This document shows, piece after piece, positions 1 through 7,070 of a DNA stretch of 11,091 nt. A model generated the notes under the pieces. It was not told where the DNA came from and did no database searches. It saw only the letters and a program-made list of their open reading frames with translations. Numbering within the stretch: the first letter of the stretch is position 1; the number at the start of each line of letters is the position of its first letter. Both the position numbers and the translations under genes were made by a program. This stretch comes from CALIZF01 sp046292445. GTDB lineage: Bacteria > Pseudomonadota > Alphaproteobacteria > Rhodobacterales > Rhodobacteraceae. The stretch spans positions 1-11,091 of the forward strand of contig JBKBQT010000054.1 of NCBI GenBank assembly GCA_046292445.1. The letters run 5' to 3'.

Positions 1-1241
1 CGCGGCCGGCCGATCTTCTGCGTCGGATCGCCGATCATCTCCTTCCACTGCGAGATCCAGCCGACCGTGCGCGACAGCGCGAAGATCGGCGTGAACATCG
101 CCGTCGGGAAACCCATCGCATCGAGGATGATGCCGGAATAGAAATCGACGTTGGGATAGAGCTTCTTGGAGATGAAATAGTCATCCTCGAGCGCGATGCG
201 CTCCAGCTCCTTGGCGACCTGCAGCGTGGGGTTGTTGTGGATGCCGAGCAGGCCCAGCACCTCGTCGGCGCTTTCCTTCATCACCGTCGCGCGCGGGTCG
301 AAGTTCTTGTAGACCCGGTGGCCGAAGCCCATCAGGCGGAACGGATCGTCCTTGTCCTTGGCGCGGGCGATGTATTCGGGGATGCGCTCCACCGATCCGA
401 TCTCGCGCAGCATCTCGAGGCAGGCCTGGTTGGCACCCCCATGCGCCGGGCCCCAGAGGCAGGCGATCCCGGCCGCGATGCAGGCGAAAGGATTGGCGCC
501 CGACGAACCGGCAAGGCGCACCGTCGATGTCGAGGCGTTCTGTTCGTGGTCGGCGTGCAGCGTCATGATCCGGTCCATCGCCTTGGACAGGATCGGGTCG
601 ACCACATATTTCTCGCACGGCGTGGCAAAGCACATGTGCAGGAAATTGGTCGCGTAATCGAGATCGTTCTGCGGATAGATGAACGGCTGGCCGATCGAAT
701 ACTTGTAGGCCCAGGCGGCGATCGTCGGCATCTTGGCGATCATGCGGATCGCGGCGACCTCGCGCTGCCAGGGATCGTTGATGTCGGTCGAATCGTGGTA
801 GAACGCGCTCATCGCGCCGACGACGCCGACCATCGTGGCCATGGGATGCGCATCGCGCCGGAAGCCACGGAAGAAATACTGCATCTGCTCGTGCAGCATC
901 GTGTGCCGGGTGACGCGGTTCTCGAAATCCAGCAGCTTGTCCTTGGAAGGCAGCTCTCCGTAGAGCAAGAGGAAGCAGACCTCGAGGAAATGCGACTGCG
1001 CGGCGAGCTGTTCGATCGGATAGCCGCGATAGAGCAGCTCGCCCTTGTCGCCGTCGATATAGGTGATGGTCGAATCGCAGGCGGCGGTCGAGGTGAAGCC
1101 GGGGTCGAAGGTGAAGACATCCGCCTCGGCATAAAGCTTGCGGATGTCGATCACGTTGGGGCCGATGGAGCCGGCATAGACCGGCATCTCGATCTCTTTC
1201 CCGTCATAGTGCAGCGTGGCTGTCTTGACCGGCTTTTGCAT
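1..1241 (-). CDS. gltA: Citrate synthase, C-terminus cut by window edge
   Basis: Condenses acetyl-CoA and oxaloacetate to citrate, the entry step of the TCA cycle, in the cytoplasm. 413 codons are visible; by comparison with the family (about 430 residues) only the last 15 to 20 residues lie beyond the edge. It is the type I, hexameric E. coli-like form. Visible landmarks are the HADHEQN segment (His232), GPAHGGAN with catalytic His267, GFGHRVYKN with His308, and YPNVDFYSG with catalytic Asp366; these match E. coli His229, His264, His305 and Asp362 with offsets of 3 to 4. The ATG at 1239-1241 is chosen because AGGGGA (1248-1253) lies 6 bases upstream and the product begins MQKPVKTATL, typical of alphaproteobacterial GltA. 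It is 65 bases downstream of gltX on the same strand, so co-transcription is plausible. No key residue is missing in the visible part. Confidence 0.97.
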   Translation of the reverse strand, partial: MQKPVKTATLHYDGKEIEMPVYAGSIGPNVIDIRKLYAEADVFTFDPGFTSTAACDSTITYIDGDKGELLYRGYPIEQLAAQSHFLEVCFLLLYGELPSKDKLLDFENRVTRHTMLHEQMQYFFRGFRRDAHPMATMVGVVGAMSAFYHDSTDINDPWQREVAAIRMIAKMPTIAAWAYKYSIGQPFIYPQNDLDYATNFLHMCFATPCEKYVVDPILSKAMDRIMTLHADHEQNASTSTVRLAGSSGANPFACIAAGIACLWGPAHGGANQACLEMLREIGSVERIPEYIARAKDKDDPFRLMGFGHRVYKNFDPRATVMKESADEVLGLLGIHNNPTLQVAKELERIALEDDYFISKKLYPNVDFYSGIILDAMGFPTAMFTPIFALSRTVGWISQWKEMIGDPTQKIGRP

Positions 1242-1261
1242 GCTCGTTCCCCTGTCTCGAT

Positions 1262-1276
1262 GCCGCACCCTGCGGC
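1262..1276. other. Small hairpin in the gltX-gltA gap
   Basis: GCCGCA (1262-1267) and TGCGGC (1271-1276) form a perfect 6-bp stem with a 3-base loop, in the 65-base space between the gltX stop and the gltA start. There is no run of T after it on the minus strand, so it is not a standard intrinsic terminator. It may affect mRNA processing between the two genes, or may be chance in GC-rich DNA. Confidence 0.3.
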
Positions 1277-1306
1277 GGAAGTCCTGCGGCCGAAAGGCGG
1301 GCGCCG

Positions 1307-2719
1307 TCATGCGGGCCAGTCCAGCGCCTCGCGCAGCCGTGCAATCGTCTCGTCCCGACCGATGACCAGCATCATGTCGAAGATGCTCGGGGATGTGGTG
1401 CGACCGGTCAGCGCAGCGCGGATCGGGGCGGCCAGCTTGCCGAAAGCCAGCCCCTGCGCCTCTGCGGCCGCGGTCACGCAGGCCTCCAGCGTCTCGCGCG
1501 ACCACGTAGCAGTTTGCAGGCGCGGCGTCAATTCGGACAGTATGCCACGGGATACCGGATCGAGCGCGGCACGCGCCCGGGGCTCGGGGTCAAGCGGCCG
1601 TTCCGCAAGGACAAATGCCGCCTGATCGAGTAGGTCGGGCAGCGTTCGCGCCCGCTCGCGCAGGATCGGCAGCGCCCGGGCGAGCGCATCGCGCTGCGCT
1701 GCGGCAAGGGCGGGGCGCCCGGTGGCGGCGAGGAACGCATCGAGATCGTGCAGCAGCGTCTCCGCGGGCATGACCGCGATGTGCCGGCCGGACAGGTGTT
1801 CGAGCTTCTTGAAATCGAGCCGCGCCGGCGCCCGGCCGATCCCGCCGAGGTCGAACCACGCCATGGCCTGCGCATCGGTGAAGAACTCGTCATCCCCGTG
1901 GCTCCACCCCAGCCGCGCGAGATAGTTGCGCAGCGCCGCCGGCGGATAGCCGAGGGCGGCAAACTCGTGCAGGCCGACCGCGCCGTGCCGCTTGGACAGC
2001 TTCTTGCCGTCCGTGCCGTGGATCAGCGGGATATGCGCCCAGACCGGCACCGCCCAGCCCATCGCGTCATAGACCATCTGCTGGCGCGCGGCATTGTTGA
2101 GGTGATCGTCGCCGCGGATGACATGCGTCACGCCCGCGTCGTGATCGTCCACCACCACCGCGAGCATGTAGGTCGGTGTGCCGTCCGATCGCAGCACCAC
2201 CATGTCGTCGAGCTGGTCGTTGCGCACCACGACGCGGCCCTGCACCGCATCGTCGATCGCCGTCTCGCCGCCCCGCGGCGCCTTCATGCGGATCGCAAAG
2301 GGCGCGTCGGGGTGGGTCGCGGGATCGGCATCCCGCCATGGGCTGTGGAACAGGGTGGACCGGCCCTCGGCCCGCGCCACCTCGCGCGCCGCCTCGATCT
2401 CTTCGGGGCGCGCGAAACACTTGTAGGCCGCGCCGCGGGCGAGCATGTCGCGCGCCACGGCGGCATGCCGGTCGCGGCGTTCGAACTGGCTGACAACGTC
2501 GCCGTCCCAGTCGAGTCCGAGCCAGCGCAACCCGTCGAGAATCGCCGCCGCGGCCTCGGGGGTGGATCGCTCGCGGTCGGTATCCTCGATGCGCAGCAGG
2601 AACCGCCCGCCCCGGCCGCGGGCGAACAACCAGTTGAACAGCGCGGTGCGCGCGCCGCCGATATGCAGATAGCCGGTCGGCGAGGGGGCGAAACGGGTGA
2701 CGACGGCGGTTTCAGGCAT
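1307..2719 (-). CDS. gltX: Glutamate--tRNA ligase
   Basis: Class I aminoacyl-tRNA synthetase that charges tRNA-Glu with glutamate. The product is 470 residues, normal for bacterial GluRS. It begins MPETAVVTRFAPSPTG and carries the ATP-binding HIGG motif at residues 19-22 and the KMSKS-type loop KLSKR at 240-244, followed by the usual GWSHGDDEFF stretch. The C-terminal helical anticodon-binding part contains LTGRTTSPSIFDMM, strongly conserved in proteobacterial GltX. The reading frame stays open upstream to 3085, but that would run antisense through comEC; the ATG at 2717-2719 directly precedes the Rossmann fold and has GGAG at 2725-2728, so it is the start. Many alphaproteobacteria have two GluRS paralogues and make Gln-tRNA through GatCAB; whether this copy also charges tRNA-Gln cannot be read from the sequence. 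It is divergent from comEC and upstream of gltA. Confidence 0.97.
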   Translation of the reverse strand: MPETAVVTRFAPSPTGYLHIGGARTALFNWLFARGRGGRFLLRIEDTDRERSTPEAAAAILDGLRWLGLDWDGDVVSQFERRDRHAAVARDMLARGAAYKCFARPEEIEAAREVARAEGRSTLFHSPWRDADPATHPDAPFAIRMKAPRGGETAIDDAVQGRVVVRNDQLDDMVVLRSDGTPTYMLAVVVDDHDAGVTHVIRGDDHLNNAARQQMVYDAMGWAVPVWAHIPLIHGTDGKKLSKRHGAVGLHEFAALGYPPAALRNYLARLGWSHGDDEFFTDAQAMAWFDLGGIGRAPARLDFKKLEHLSGRHIAVMPAETLLHDLDAFLAATGRPALAAAQRDALARALPILRERARTLPDLLDQAAFVLAERPLDPEPRARAALDPVSRGILSELTPRLQTATWSRETLEACVTAAAEAQGLAFGKLAAPIRAALTGRTTSPSIFDMMLVIGRDETIARLREALDWPA

Positions 2720-2759
2720 GCGCGCTCCGGCCTTGCGGGGACGGCGGCCCGTATCGGCG

Positions 2760-2790
2760 GCCCCGTATCGCCGGGTCCGCTCTACGGGGC
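2760..2790. repeat. 8-bp inverted repeat in gltX/comEC intergenic region
   Basis: GCCCCGTA (2760-2767) and TACGGGGC (2783-2790) are perfect reverse complements separated by 15 bases. The second arm abuts the AT-rich island of the divergent region. It could be an operator for a dimeric regulator or a hairpin in the gltX 5' untranslated region. CCCGTATCG also occurs just upstream at 2748-2756 and again within 2762-2770, so the left arm is partly a direct repeat. Confidence 0.5.
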
Positions 2791-2850
2791 TTCGGTTAAC
2801 AATTCGGAAACCATGCCGCGCCCAGGATCGGGGCATTCCTAGGGACGATC

Positions 2851-2858
2851 GGGGGGGG
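2851..2858 (+). promoter_or_regulatory. G8 tract acting as comEC ribosome-binding site
   Basis: A run of eight G residues ends 6 bases before the GTG at 2865-2867 and 18 bases before the alternative ATG at 2877-2879. The spacing suits the GTG, which decides the start. A homopolymer of this length is prone to slippage, which would alter the spacing rather than the reading frame. Confidence 0.55.
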
Positions 2859-2864
2859 CTGCAA

Positions 2865-5024
2865 GTGGCGGGCCTGATGGCGGGGCAGGCGGCGGGCGTG
2901 CGGGCGGCGGGGCAGGGGACCGGACTGCGGCCCTGGCGCCTTGCGACATGGCCGCTCGACGCCGCGCTCGCCGCGCTGCTCGCCGCGCGGGGGCATCTGT
3001 TCGTCTTTGTGCCGGTGTTCCTCGGCCTCGGCATCGCGGCCTGGTTCGCCCTGCCGGCCGATCCCGCGCCGGGCACCCTGACCATGGCGGGCGGCGCGGC
3101 CGTGGCCGGCGCGCTCGCCGCCTGCGCCGGGCCGTTGCGCTGGCGGCCGATCGCCGTCGCGATCGCCCTCGTCGCCGCCGGGTTCCTCGCCGCCGAATGG
3201 CGCAGCGCCCGCGTCGCGGCGCCCGTCCTGCCCTTTCGCTACTACGGCCCGGTCGAGGGGCGCATCGTCGCCATCGACCGCAACCGCGACGACCGGATCC
3301 GCCTCACGCTCGACCGCGTGGTGCTCGACCGCGCCGGGCCGGTGCCGGCACGGGTGCGCATCGTGCTCCAGGCCGACCAGCCGCATCTGCGCCCCGAGCC
3401 GGGGCTGGTGGTCATGACAACCGCCCATCTCGCGCCGCCCGAGGCGGCGGTGGAGCCGGGGGGCTTCGACTTTCCGCGATGGGCCTGGTTCCGCAGCCTA
3501 GGCGCGGTCGGCTATACCCGCACGCCGGTGCTGGCCCGCGCGCCCCCCGCGCCGGGCGAGGCGCGGGTGAACCGCCTTCGGGCGCGGATCGCCGCGGGGC
3601 TGCGGGCGGCGATCCCCGGCGACGCGGGCGGCTTTGCGGCTGCCATCGCAACGGGCGACCGCTCGGGCCTCTCGGCGGCGGCAACGCAGAGCCTGCGCGA
3701 TTCCAACCTGTCGCATATCCTGTCGATCTCGGGGATGCACATGGCGCTGCTGACGGCCTTTGTCTTTGGCGCCTTGCGCAGTGCGATAGCGCTGGTGCCG
3801 CCGCTGGCGCTGCGGGTGCCGGCCAAGAAGGTGGCGGCGATCGTCGCGCTCGGGGCGGCGACGTTCTATCTCGCGCTGTCGGGGGGCAATGTGCCGACGG
3901 TGCGGGCCTGGGTGATGGTGGCGGTGATGCTGGCGGCGGTGCTGTTCGACCGGCGGGCGATGACGCTGCGGTCGGTGGCGCTGGCGGCGGCGGCGATCCT
4001 GCTGGTCCAGCCCGAGGCGCTGGTCGATCCGGGGTTCCAGATGTCCTTTGCTGCGACGGTGGCGCTGATCGGCGGGTTCGCCGCGTTGCGCGGGCGGCTC
4101 GCCCCCGGGCGGCTGCCGGGCTGGGCGGCCTGGGGGGCGACGCTGGTGGCCTCGTCGGTGCTGGCGGGCTTTGCCTCGGCGCCCTTTGCCGCCGCGCATT
4201 TCAACCGCTTCGCCGATTACGGCCTGCTGGCCAACCTGCTTGCCGGTCCGGCGATGGGGGCGGTGGTGATGCCGGGCGTCGTCGTGGCGGCGGTGCTGGC
4301 GCCGCTCGGGCTCGCCGCCCCGGCGCTCTGGGTGATCGAGGCGGGGTGCCGCTACGTGCTGGCGGTGTCGGACTGGATCGCATCATTCGACGGGGCGGTG
4401 ACGCCGGTGATCCGGCCGCCCGATGCCGTGCTGCCGCTGCTGGCCCTCGGCGGCGCATGGCTGGCGGGCTGGCGCGGGCCGGCACGGCTGGCGGGCCTCG
4501 CGCCCATGGCGGTGGCGGGCGTGCTGTGGTGGGGGGCCGAGCGGCCGGCGCTGCTGGTCTCGGCCGACGGTGCATTGCTCGGCCTGATGGGGCCGGAGGG
4601 GCGGGCGCTTTCGGCGCCGCGGGGCAACGGCTTTGCCGCGCGCAGCTGGCTCGAGGATGACGGCGACGGCGCCGATCCGTCGACGGCGGCTGCGCGGCCG
4701 GGCTTTGCCGGGCCGCGGGGCGACCGGCGGTTCGATCTCGGCGGCGTGGCGGGCGCGCATCTGACCGGCCGGGACGCCGCCGCGCGTCTGCCGGCGGCCT
4801 GCGCGGCGGCGGGGCTGGTGATCCTCGCGGCGCCCTGGGACGGCCCGCCGCCCGGGCCGTGCCGGCTGATCGACCTGCGCAAGCTGCGCGCGACAGGCGC
4901 GTTGGCGGCGACGGTCGGGGCGGACGGGACGCTGCGGATGCGCCCCACGCTCGGGGCCGCGCGGCCTTGGTCGCCCGGTGGGCAGGGGGCGCCGCGGGAT
5001 GTGCGGGCCGCGGACAGACCCTAG
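2865..5024 (+). CDS. comEC: ComEC/Rec2 family DNA-uptake membrane protein
   Basis: Multi-spanning inner-membrane protein that in naturally competent bacteria forms the channel for single-stranded DNA entering the cytoplasm. With the GTG start at 2865 (G8 ribosome-binding tract 6 bases upstream) it is 719 residues. Hydrophobic segments begin near residues 40 and 65, followed by a soluble region (about 100-240) that corresponds to the N-terminal DUF4131/OB-like part. The Competence domain follows, with LSISGMHMALL (His292), NVPTVRAWVMVAVML and DPGFQMSF (Gly390), all hallmarks of the family, and many membrane helices up to about residue 555. The C-terminal 150 residues are soluble-looking and show no HxHxDH motif, so the metallo-beta-lactamase-like domain of Bacillus ComEC is absent or degenerate. 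The gene converges on lexA. ATG 2877 is a less likely start. Its presence alone does not prove competence. Confidence 0.93.
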   Translation: MAGLMAGQAAGVRAAGQGTGLRPWRLATWPLDAALAALLAARGHLFVFVPVFLGLGIAAWFALPADPAPGTLTMAGGAAVAGALAACAGPLRWRPIAVAIALVAAGFLAAEWRSARVAAPVLPFRYYGPVEGRIVAIDRNRDDRIRLTLDRVVLDRAGPVPARVRIVLQADQPHLRPEPGLVVMTTAHLAPPEAAVEPGGFDFPRWAWFRSLGAVGYTRTPVLARAPPAPGEARVNRLRARIAAGLRAAIPGDAGGFAAAIATGDRSGLSAAATQSLRDSNLSHILSISGMHMALLTAFVFGALRSAIALVPPLALRVPAKKVAAIVALGAATFYLALSGGNVPTVRAWVMVAVMLAAVLFDRRAMTLRSVALAAAAILLVQPEALVDPGFQMSFAATVALIGGFAALRGRLAPGRLPGWAAWGATLVASSVLAGFASAPFAAAHFNRFADYGLLANLLAGPAMGAVVMPGVVVAAVLAPLGLAAPALWVIEAGCRYVLAVSDWIASFDGAVTPVIRPPDAVLPLLALGGAWLAGWRGPARLAGLAPMAVAGVLWWGAERPALLVSADGALLGLMGPEGRALSAPRGNGFAARSWLEDDGDGADPSTAAARPGFAGPRGDRRFDLGGVAGAHLTGRDAAARLPAACAAAGLVILAAPWDGPPPGPCRLIDLRKLRATGALAATVGADGTLRMRPTLGAARPWSPGGQGAPRDVRAADRP

Positions 5025-5046
5025 GCTGCACGGGGCGGGCGGCGCT

Positions 5047-5066
5047 GCGGCCCGTCGCCCGGCCGC
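5047..5066. terminator. Possible bidirectional hairpin between comEC and lexA
   Basis: GCGGCC (5047-5052) and GGCCGC (5061-5066) make a perfect 6-bp GC stem with an 8-base loop in the 86-base convergent gap between the comEC and lexA stop codons. The position fits a shared terminator, but there is no T-run on either strand, and in such GC-rich DNA short stems arise by chance. Confidence 0.3.
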
Positions 5067-5110
5067 GCGCCGCGCAGGCGGCATAGGGACGCCACCCGTA
5101 GCGGCGGCCC

Positions 5111-5800
5111 TCAATAGCTGCGGATCAATCCGACGAGCCGGCCCTGCACCTTCACCAGATGGTCGGGGTAGACGCGCGTTTCATAGGCCGGGTTCGCCGC
5201 CTCGAGCGCGATCATCCCGCCGCGCCGGCGAAAACGCTTGAGCGTCGCCTCCTGATCCTCGACGAGGGCGACCACGATATCGCCGTTCTCGGCGGTGGGC
5301 TGTTCGCGGATCACCACGATGTCGCCGTCGTTGATCCCCGCCTCGATCATCGAGTCTCCCCGAACCTCGAGCGCGTAATGCGCGCCCTTGCCCGAGAGCA
5401 TCGAGCCGGGCACCGCGATATGGTGCGAGACATGGCTGATCGCCTCGATCGGCACCCCGGCCGCGATCCGGCCCATCACCGGAAGCTCCATCGCGTCGAC
5501 CGGCACCACCGCCATTGCCCCCGCGGGCAGGGTCGGCGGCGGCGGGGCATCGACGAGGCGCGGGCGGAACCCCGGTTTTTCCATCGCCTCGGGCAGCTTG
5601 ACGATCTCGATCGCGCGGGCGCGGTGGGCAAGGCGGCGGATGAAGCCGCGTTCCTCGAGCGCGGTAATCAGGCGATGGATCCCCGATTTGGATTTCAGCT
5701 CGAGCGCCTCCTTCATCTCGTCGAACGAAGGCGGAACCCCGTCGCGGTCGAGCCGAAGGCGGATGAAGTCCAGCAGTTCCAGCTGTTTGCGGGTCAGCAT
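5111..5800 (-). CDS. lexA: LexA repressor, SOS regulator
   Basis: Represses DNA-damage genes and cleaves itself when stimulated by RecA filaments. The product is 229 residues, within the alphaproteobacterial range and longer than E. coli LexA (202). The N-terminal winged helix-turn-helix covers about residues 1-65 (starts MLTRKQLELLDFI, with PPSFDEM and KSKSGIHRLI). A linker of about 30 residues rich in Pro and Ala follows. The cleavage site is Ala114-Gly115 in GRIAAGVPIEA. The serine protease dyad is Ser150 (RGDSMIEAG) and Lys188 (EATLKRF), the S24 family pair. The start ATG (5798-5800) has GAGGGGGA at 5804-5811. The gene is last in the trp-moa-moe block, 79 bases after moeA, and has its own promoter with a LexA operator, so autoregulation is expected. 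All catalytic residues are present. Confidence 0.98.
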   Translation of the reverse strand: MLTRKQLELLDFIRLRLDRDGVPPSFDEMKEALELKSKSGIHRLITALEERGFIRRLAHRARAIEIVKLPEAMEKPGFRPRLVDAPPPPTLPAGAMAVVPVDAMELPVMGRIAAGVPIEAISHVSHHIAVPGSMLSGKGAHYALEVRGDSMIEAGINDGDIVVIREQPTAENGDIVVALVEDQEATLKRFRRRGGMIALEAANPAYETRVYPDHLVKVQGRLVGLIRSY

Positions 5801-5817
5801 GCGTCCCCCTCGCGCCT

Positions 5818-5832
5818 GTTCCGCTTCTGTTC
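5818..5832. promoter_or_regulatory. LexA operator (alphaproteobacterial SOS box)
   Basis: GTTC (5818-5821), seven bases, then GTTC (5829-5832) is an exact match to the direct-repeat SOS box GTTC-N7-GTTC known from Rhodobacter, Caulobacter and Rhizobium LexA. On the lexA strand it reads GAAC-N7-GAAC. It lies 17 bases upstream of the lexA ATG and overlaps the inferred -10 element, the right geometry for autorepression. Confidence 0.93.
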
Positions 5833-5857
5833 TGCCAGCCGGGGGCCGTCCTGTCAA
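5829..5857 (-). promoter_or_regulatory. lexA promoter
   Basis: On the minus strand a perfect TTGACA -35 (positions 5857-5852) is followed by a 17-base spacer and CAGAAC (5834-5829) as a weak -10 with 3 of 6 consensus matches. The -10 overlaps the upstream GAAC half of the LexA box. This gives lexA a promoter independent of readthrough from moeA. Confidence 0.7.
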
Positions 5858-5879
5858 CCCCTCGCTCAACCCCCGCGCG

Positions 5880-7070
5880 TCAGAGCGCCAGCCATTCGGC
5901 CGCGTCGCCGGCCCGCGCCGCCGGGGCGCCGGCAGGGCGGATGAGCAGCGCATCGGCCTCGGCCAGCAGCGCAAGGCGCGCGCTGTCCTGGTCGGGGTAG
6001 GGGTCAAGGCCCGGCGGGCTGCCGGGGCCGAGGCGCGCGCGCATGTAATGCGTGCGCGGCCCGTTCGGGGGCAGATCGCGCATGAGCACGCCCGATCGCG
6101 GCGGGGCGAGCGCGGGCAGGCCCTGCATCGCCCGCAGCAGCGGCACCATGAACACCGCGCCGCAGACGATGGCCGAGACCGGATTGCCCGGCAGGCCAAG
6201 GAAGGCGGCCGCGCCGAGCCGCCCGGCCTGCAGCGGTTTGCCGGGCCGCAGCGCGACGCGGTAGAACGCCCGGTCGATCCCCATCCGCTCGGTCACCGGG
6301 CGCACGAGGTCATGATCGCCGACCGAGGCGCCGCCGACCGTCACGATCAGATCGGCCCCGGCGGCAAGGCCGAGGCCGTGTTCGAGCGCCGCCGGATCGT
6401 CCCGCGCGATGGGCAGCAGCCGCGCCTCGGCGCCCTCGGCCTCGGCCATGGCGGCGAGGGCGAAGGTGTTCGAGGCGGCGATCTGGGCCGGGCCGGCGGG
6501 ATCGCCGGGCATCACCAGCTCGTCCCCCGTCGGCAGGATCGCGACCACCGGGCGCCGCCGCACGCTGAGCGCGCCGACGCGCATCGCCGCGATCAGGCCG
6601 ATATCGACGGGGCGCAGACGGCGGCCGGCGCTGACTGTAAACCCGGATTTGAAATCGGCGCCTTGTGGGCGAATGTTGAGAGACTGGGTGAGGTTTTCGC
6701 CGATCTGCACGATGCCGGCGGTCTCGACCGCATCCTCCTGGATGACGACCTGCACCGTCCCCGCGGGCACCGGCGCGCCGGTAAAGATGCGCACCGCCTC
6801 GCCCGGGCCGACGCGCCCGCGATAGGCTGCGCCCGCCTGCGCCGTCCCGATGACGCGCAGCCTCTCGCCGGGCCTTGCCGGGGCAGCCACGGCATAGCCG
6901 TCCATGGCCGAGGCGGCAAAGGGCGGCTGGTCGGCGCTGGCCACCACGTCGCGCGCGAGCACGCGGCCCGAGGCGCGGATGAGCGGCACCACCTCGTCCT
7001 GCGTCACCCGCGCGAGCGCGAGGACGGCCGCCTGCGCCGCCGCGACCGGGATGAGCGCCTCGGCGCTCAC
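5880..7070 (-). CDS. moeA: Molybdopterin molybdenumtransferase MoeA
   Basis: Inserts molybdate into adenylated molybdopterin, the last common step of molybdenum cofactor synthesis, in the cytoplasm. At 396 residues it is slightly shorter than E. coli MoeA (411). Motifs in order: DQPPFAASAMDGYAV (47-61, Asp57 in the active site), RPQGADFKSG (134-143), TGDEL (181-185, Asp183), GGASVGDHD (246-254), LRPGKP (274-279) and GLPGNPVSA (292-300), ending in the small C-terminal beta domain IV. The start is GTG (7070-7068), overlapping the moaC stop in the 4-base GTGA; GAGG lies a few bases upstream inside moaC. Translation is therefore probably coupled to moaC. Codons for about residues 130-145 are unusually AT-rich for this gene (TCT, ATT, CCA, CAA, TTT, ACA). 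There is no sign of the MogA fusion seen in eukaryotic gephyrin. Confidence 0.96.
   Translation of the reverse strand: MSAEALIPVAAAQAAVLALARVTQDEVVPLIRASGRVLARDVVASADQPPFAASAMDGYAVAAPARPGERLRVIGTAQAGAAYRGRVGPGEAVRIFTGAPVPAGTVQVVIQEDAVETAGIVQIGENLTQSLNIRPQGADFKSGFTVSAGRRLRPVDIGLIAAMRVGALSVRRRPVVAILPTGDELVMPGDPAGPAQIAASNTFALAAMAEAEGAEARLLPIARDDPAALEHGLGLAAGADLIVTVGGASVGDHDLVRPVTERMGIDRAFYRVALRPGKPLQAGRLGAAAFLGLPGNPVSAIVCGAVFMVPLLRAMQGLPALAPPRSGVLMRDLPPNGPRTHYMRARLGPGSPPGLDPYPDQDSARLALLAEADALLIRPAGAPAARAGDAAEWLAL

Larger units (their letters stand above)
2720..2864. promoter_or_regulatory. gltX/comEC divergent promoter region
   Basis: These 145 bases separate the divergent starts of gltX (minus) and comEC (plus), so promoters for both genes should lie here. 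The only AT-richer island is about 2791-2812 and contains GTTAAC (2795-2800), a likely place for -10 elements, but I could not find a -35/-10 pair with good spacing on either strand. An 8-bp inverted repeat flanks this island on its left (2760-2790). A 9-codon ATG frame at 2813-2842 exists but has no convincing ribosome-binding site. The region ends in a G8 tract that serves as the comEC Shine-Dalgarno sequence. Confidence 0.5.

Noticed and set aside
537..545. Two GTTC copies close together inside gltA, considered as a second LexA box
   Set aside because: The spacing is 1 base instead of 7 and the site lies deep in coding sequence.
237..1625. Long plus-strand open frame antisense to gltA and gltX
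   Set aside because: It is a by-product of high GC and strong third-position bias; the product is a His/Arg/Gly-rich string with no family features, while the minus strand encodes two well-recognised enzymes with all motifs.
1748..2842. 364-residue plus-strand open frame antisense to gltX
   Set aside because: Antisense shadow with Arg/His-rich composition; only its last 9 codons (2813-2842) fall outside gltX.
2813..2842. 9-codon upstream reading frame (MPRPGSGHS) in the comEC leader
   Set aside because: No convincing ribosome-binding site and no regulatory codon run; any ATG in this DNA gives a comparable frame.
2720..3085. N-terminal extension of gltX to an upstream in-frame start at 3085
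   Set aside because: It would read antisense through the start of comEC, adds 122 residues unlike any GluRS, and the ATG at 2717-2719 has a good ribosome-binding site and the standard N-terminus.
2948..5031. Several long frames overlapping comEC in other phases and on the minus strand
   Set aside because: Products are low-complexity Arg/Gly/Ala/Pro strings; comEC itself shows membrane helices and family motifs.
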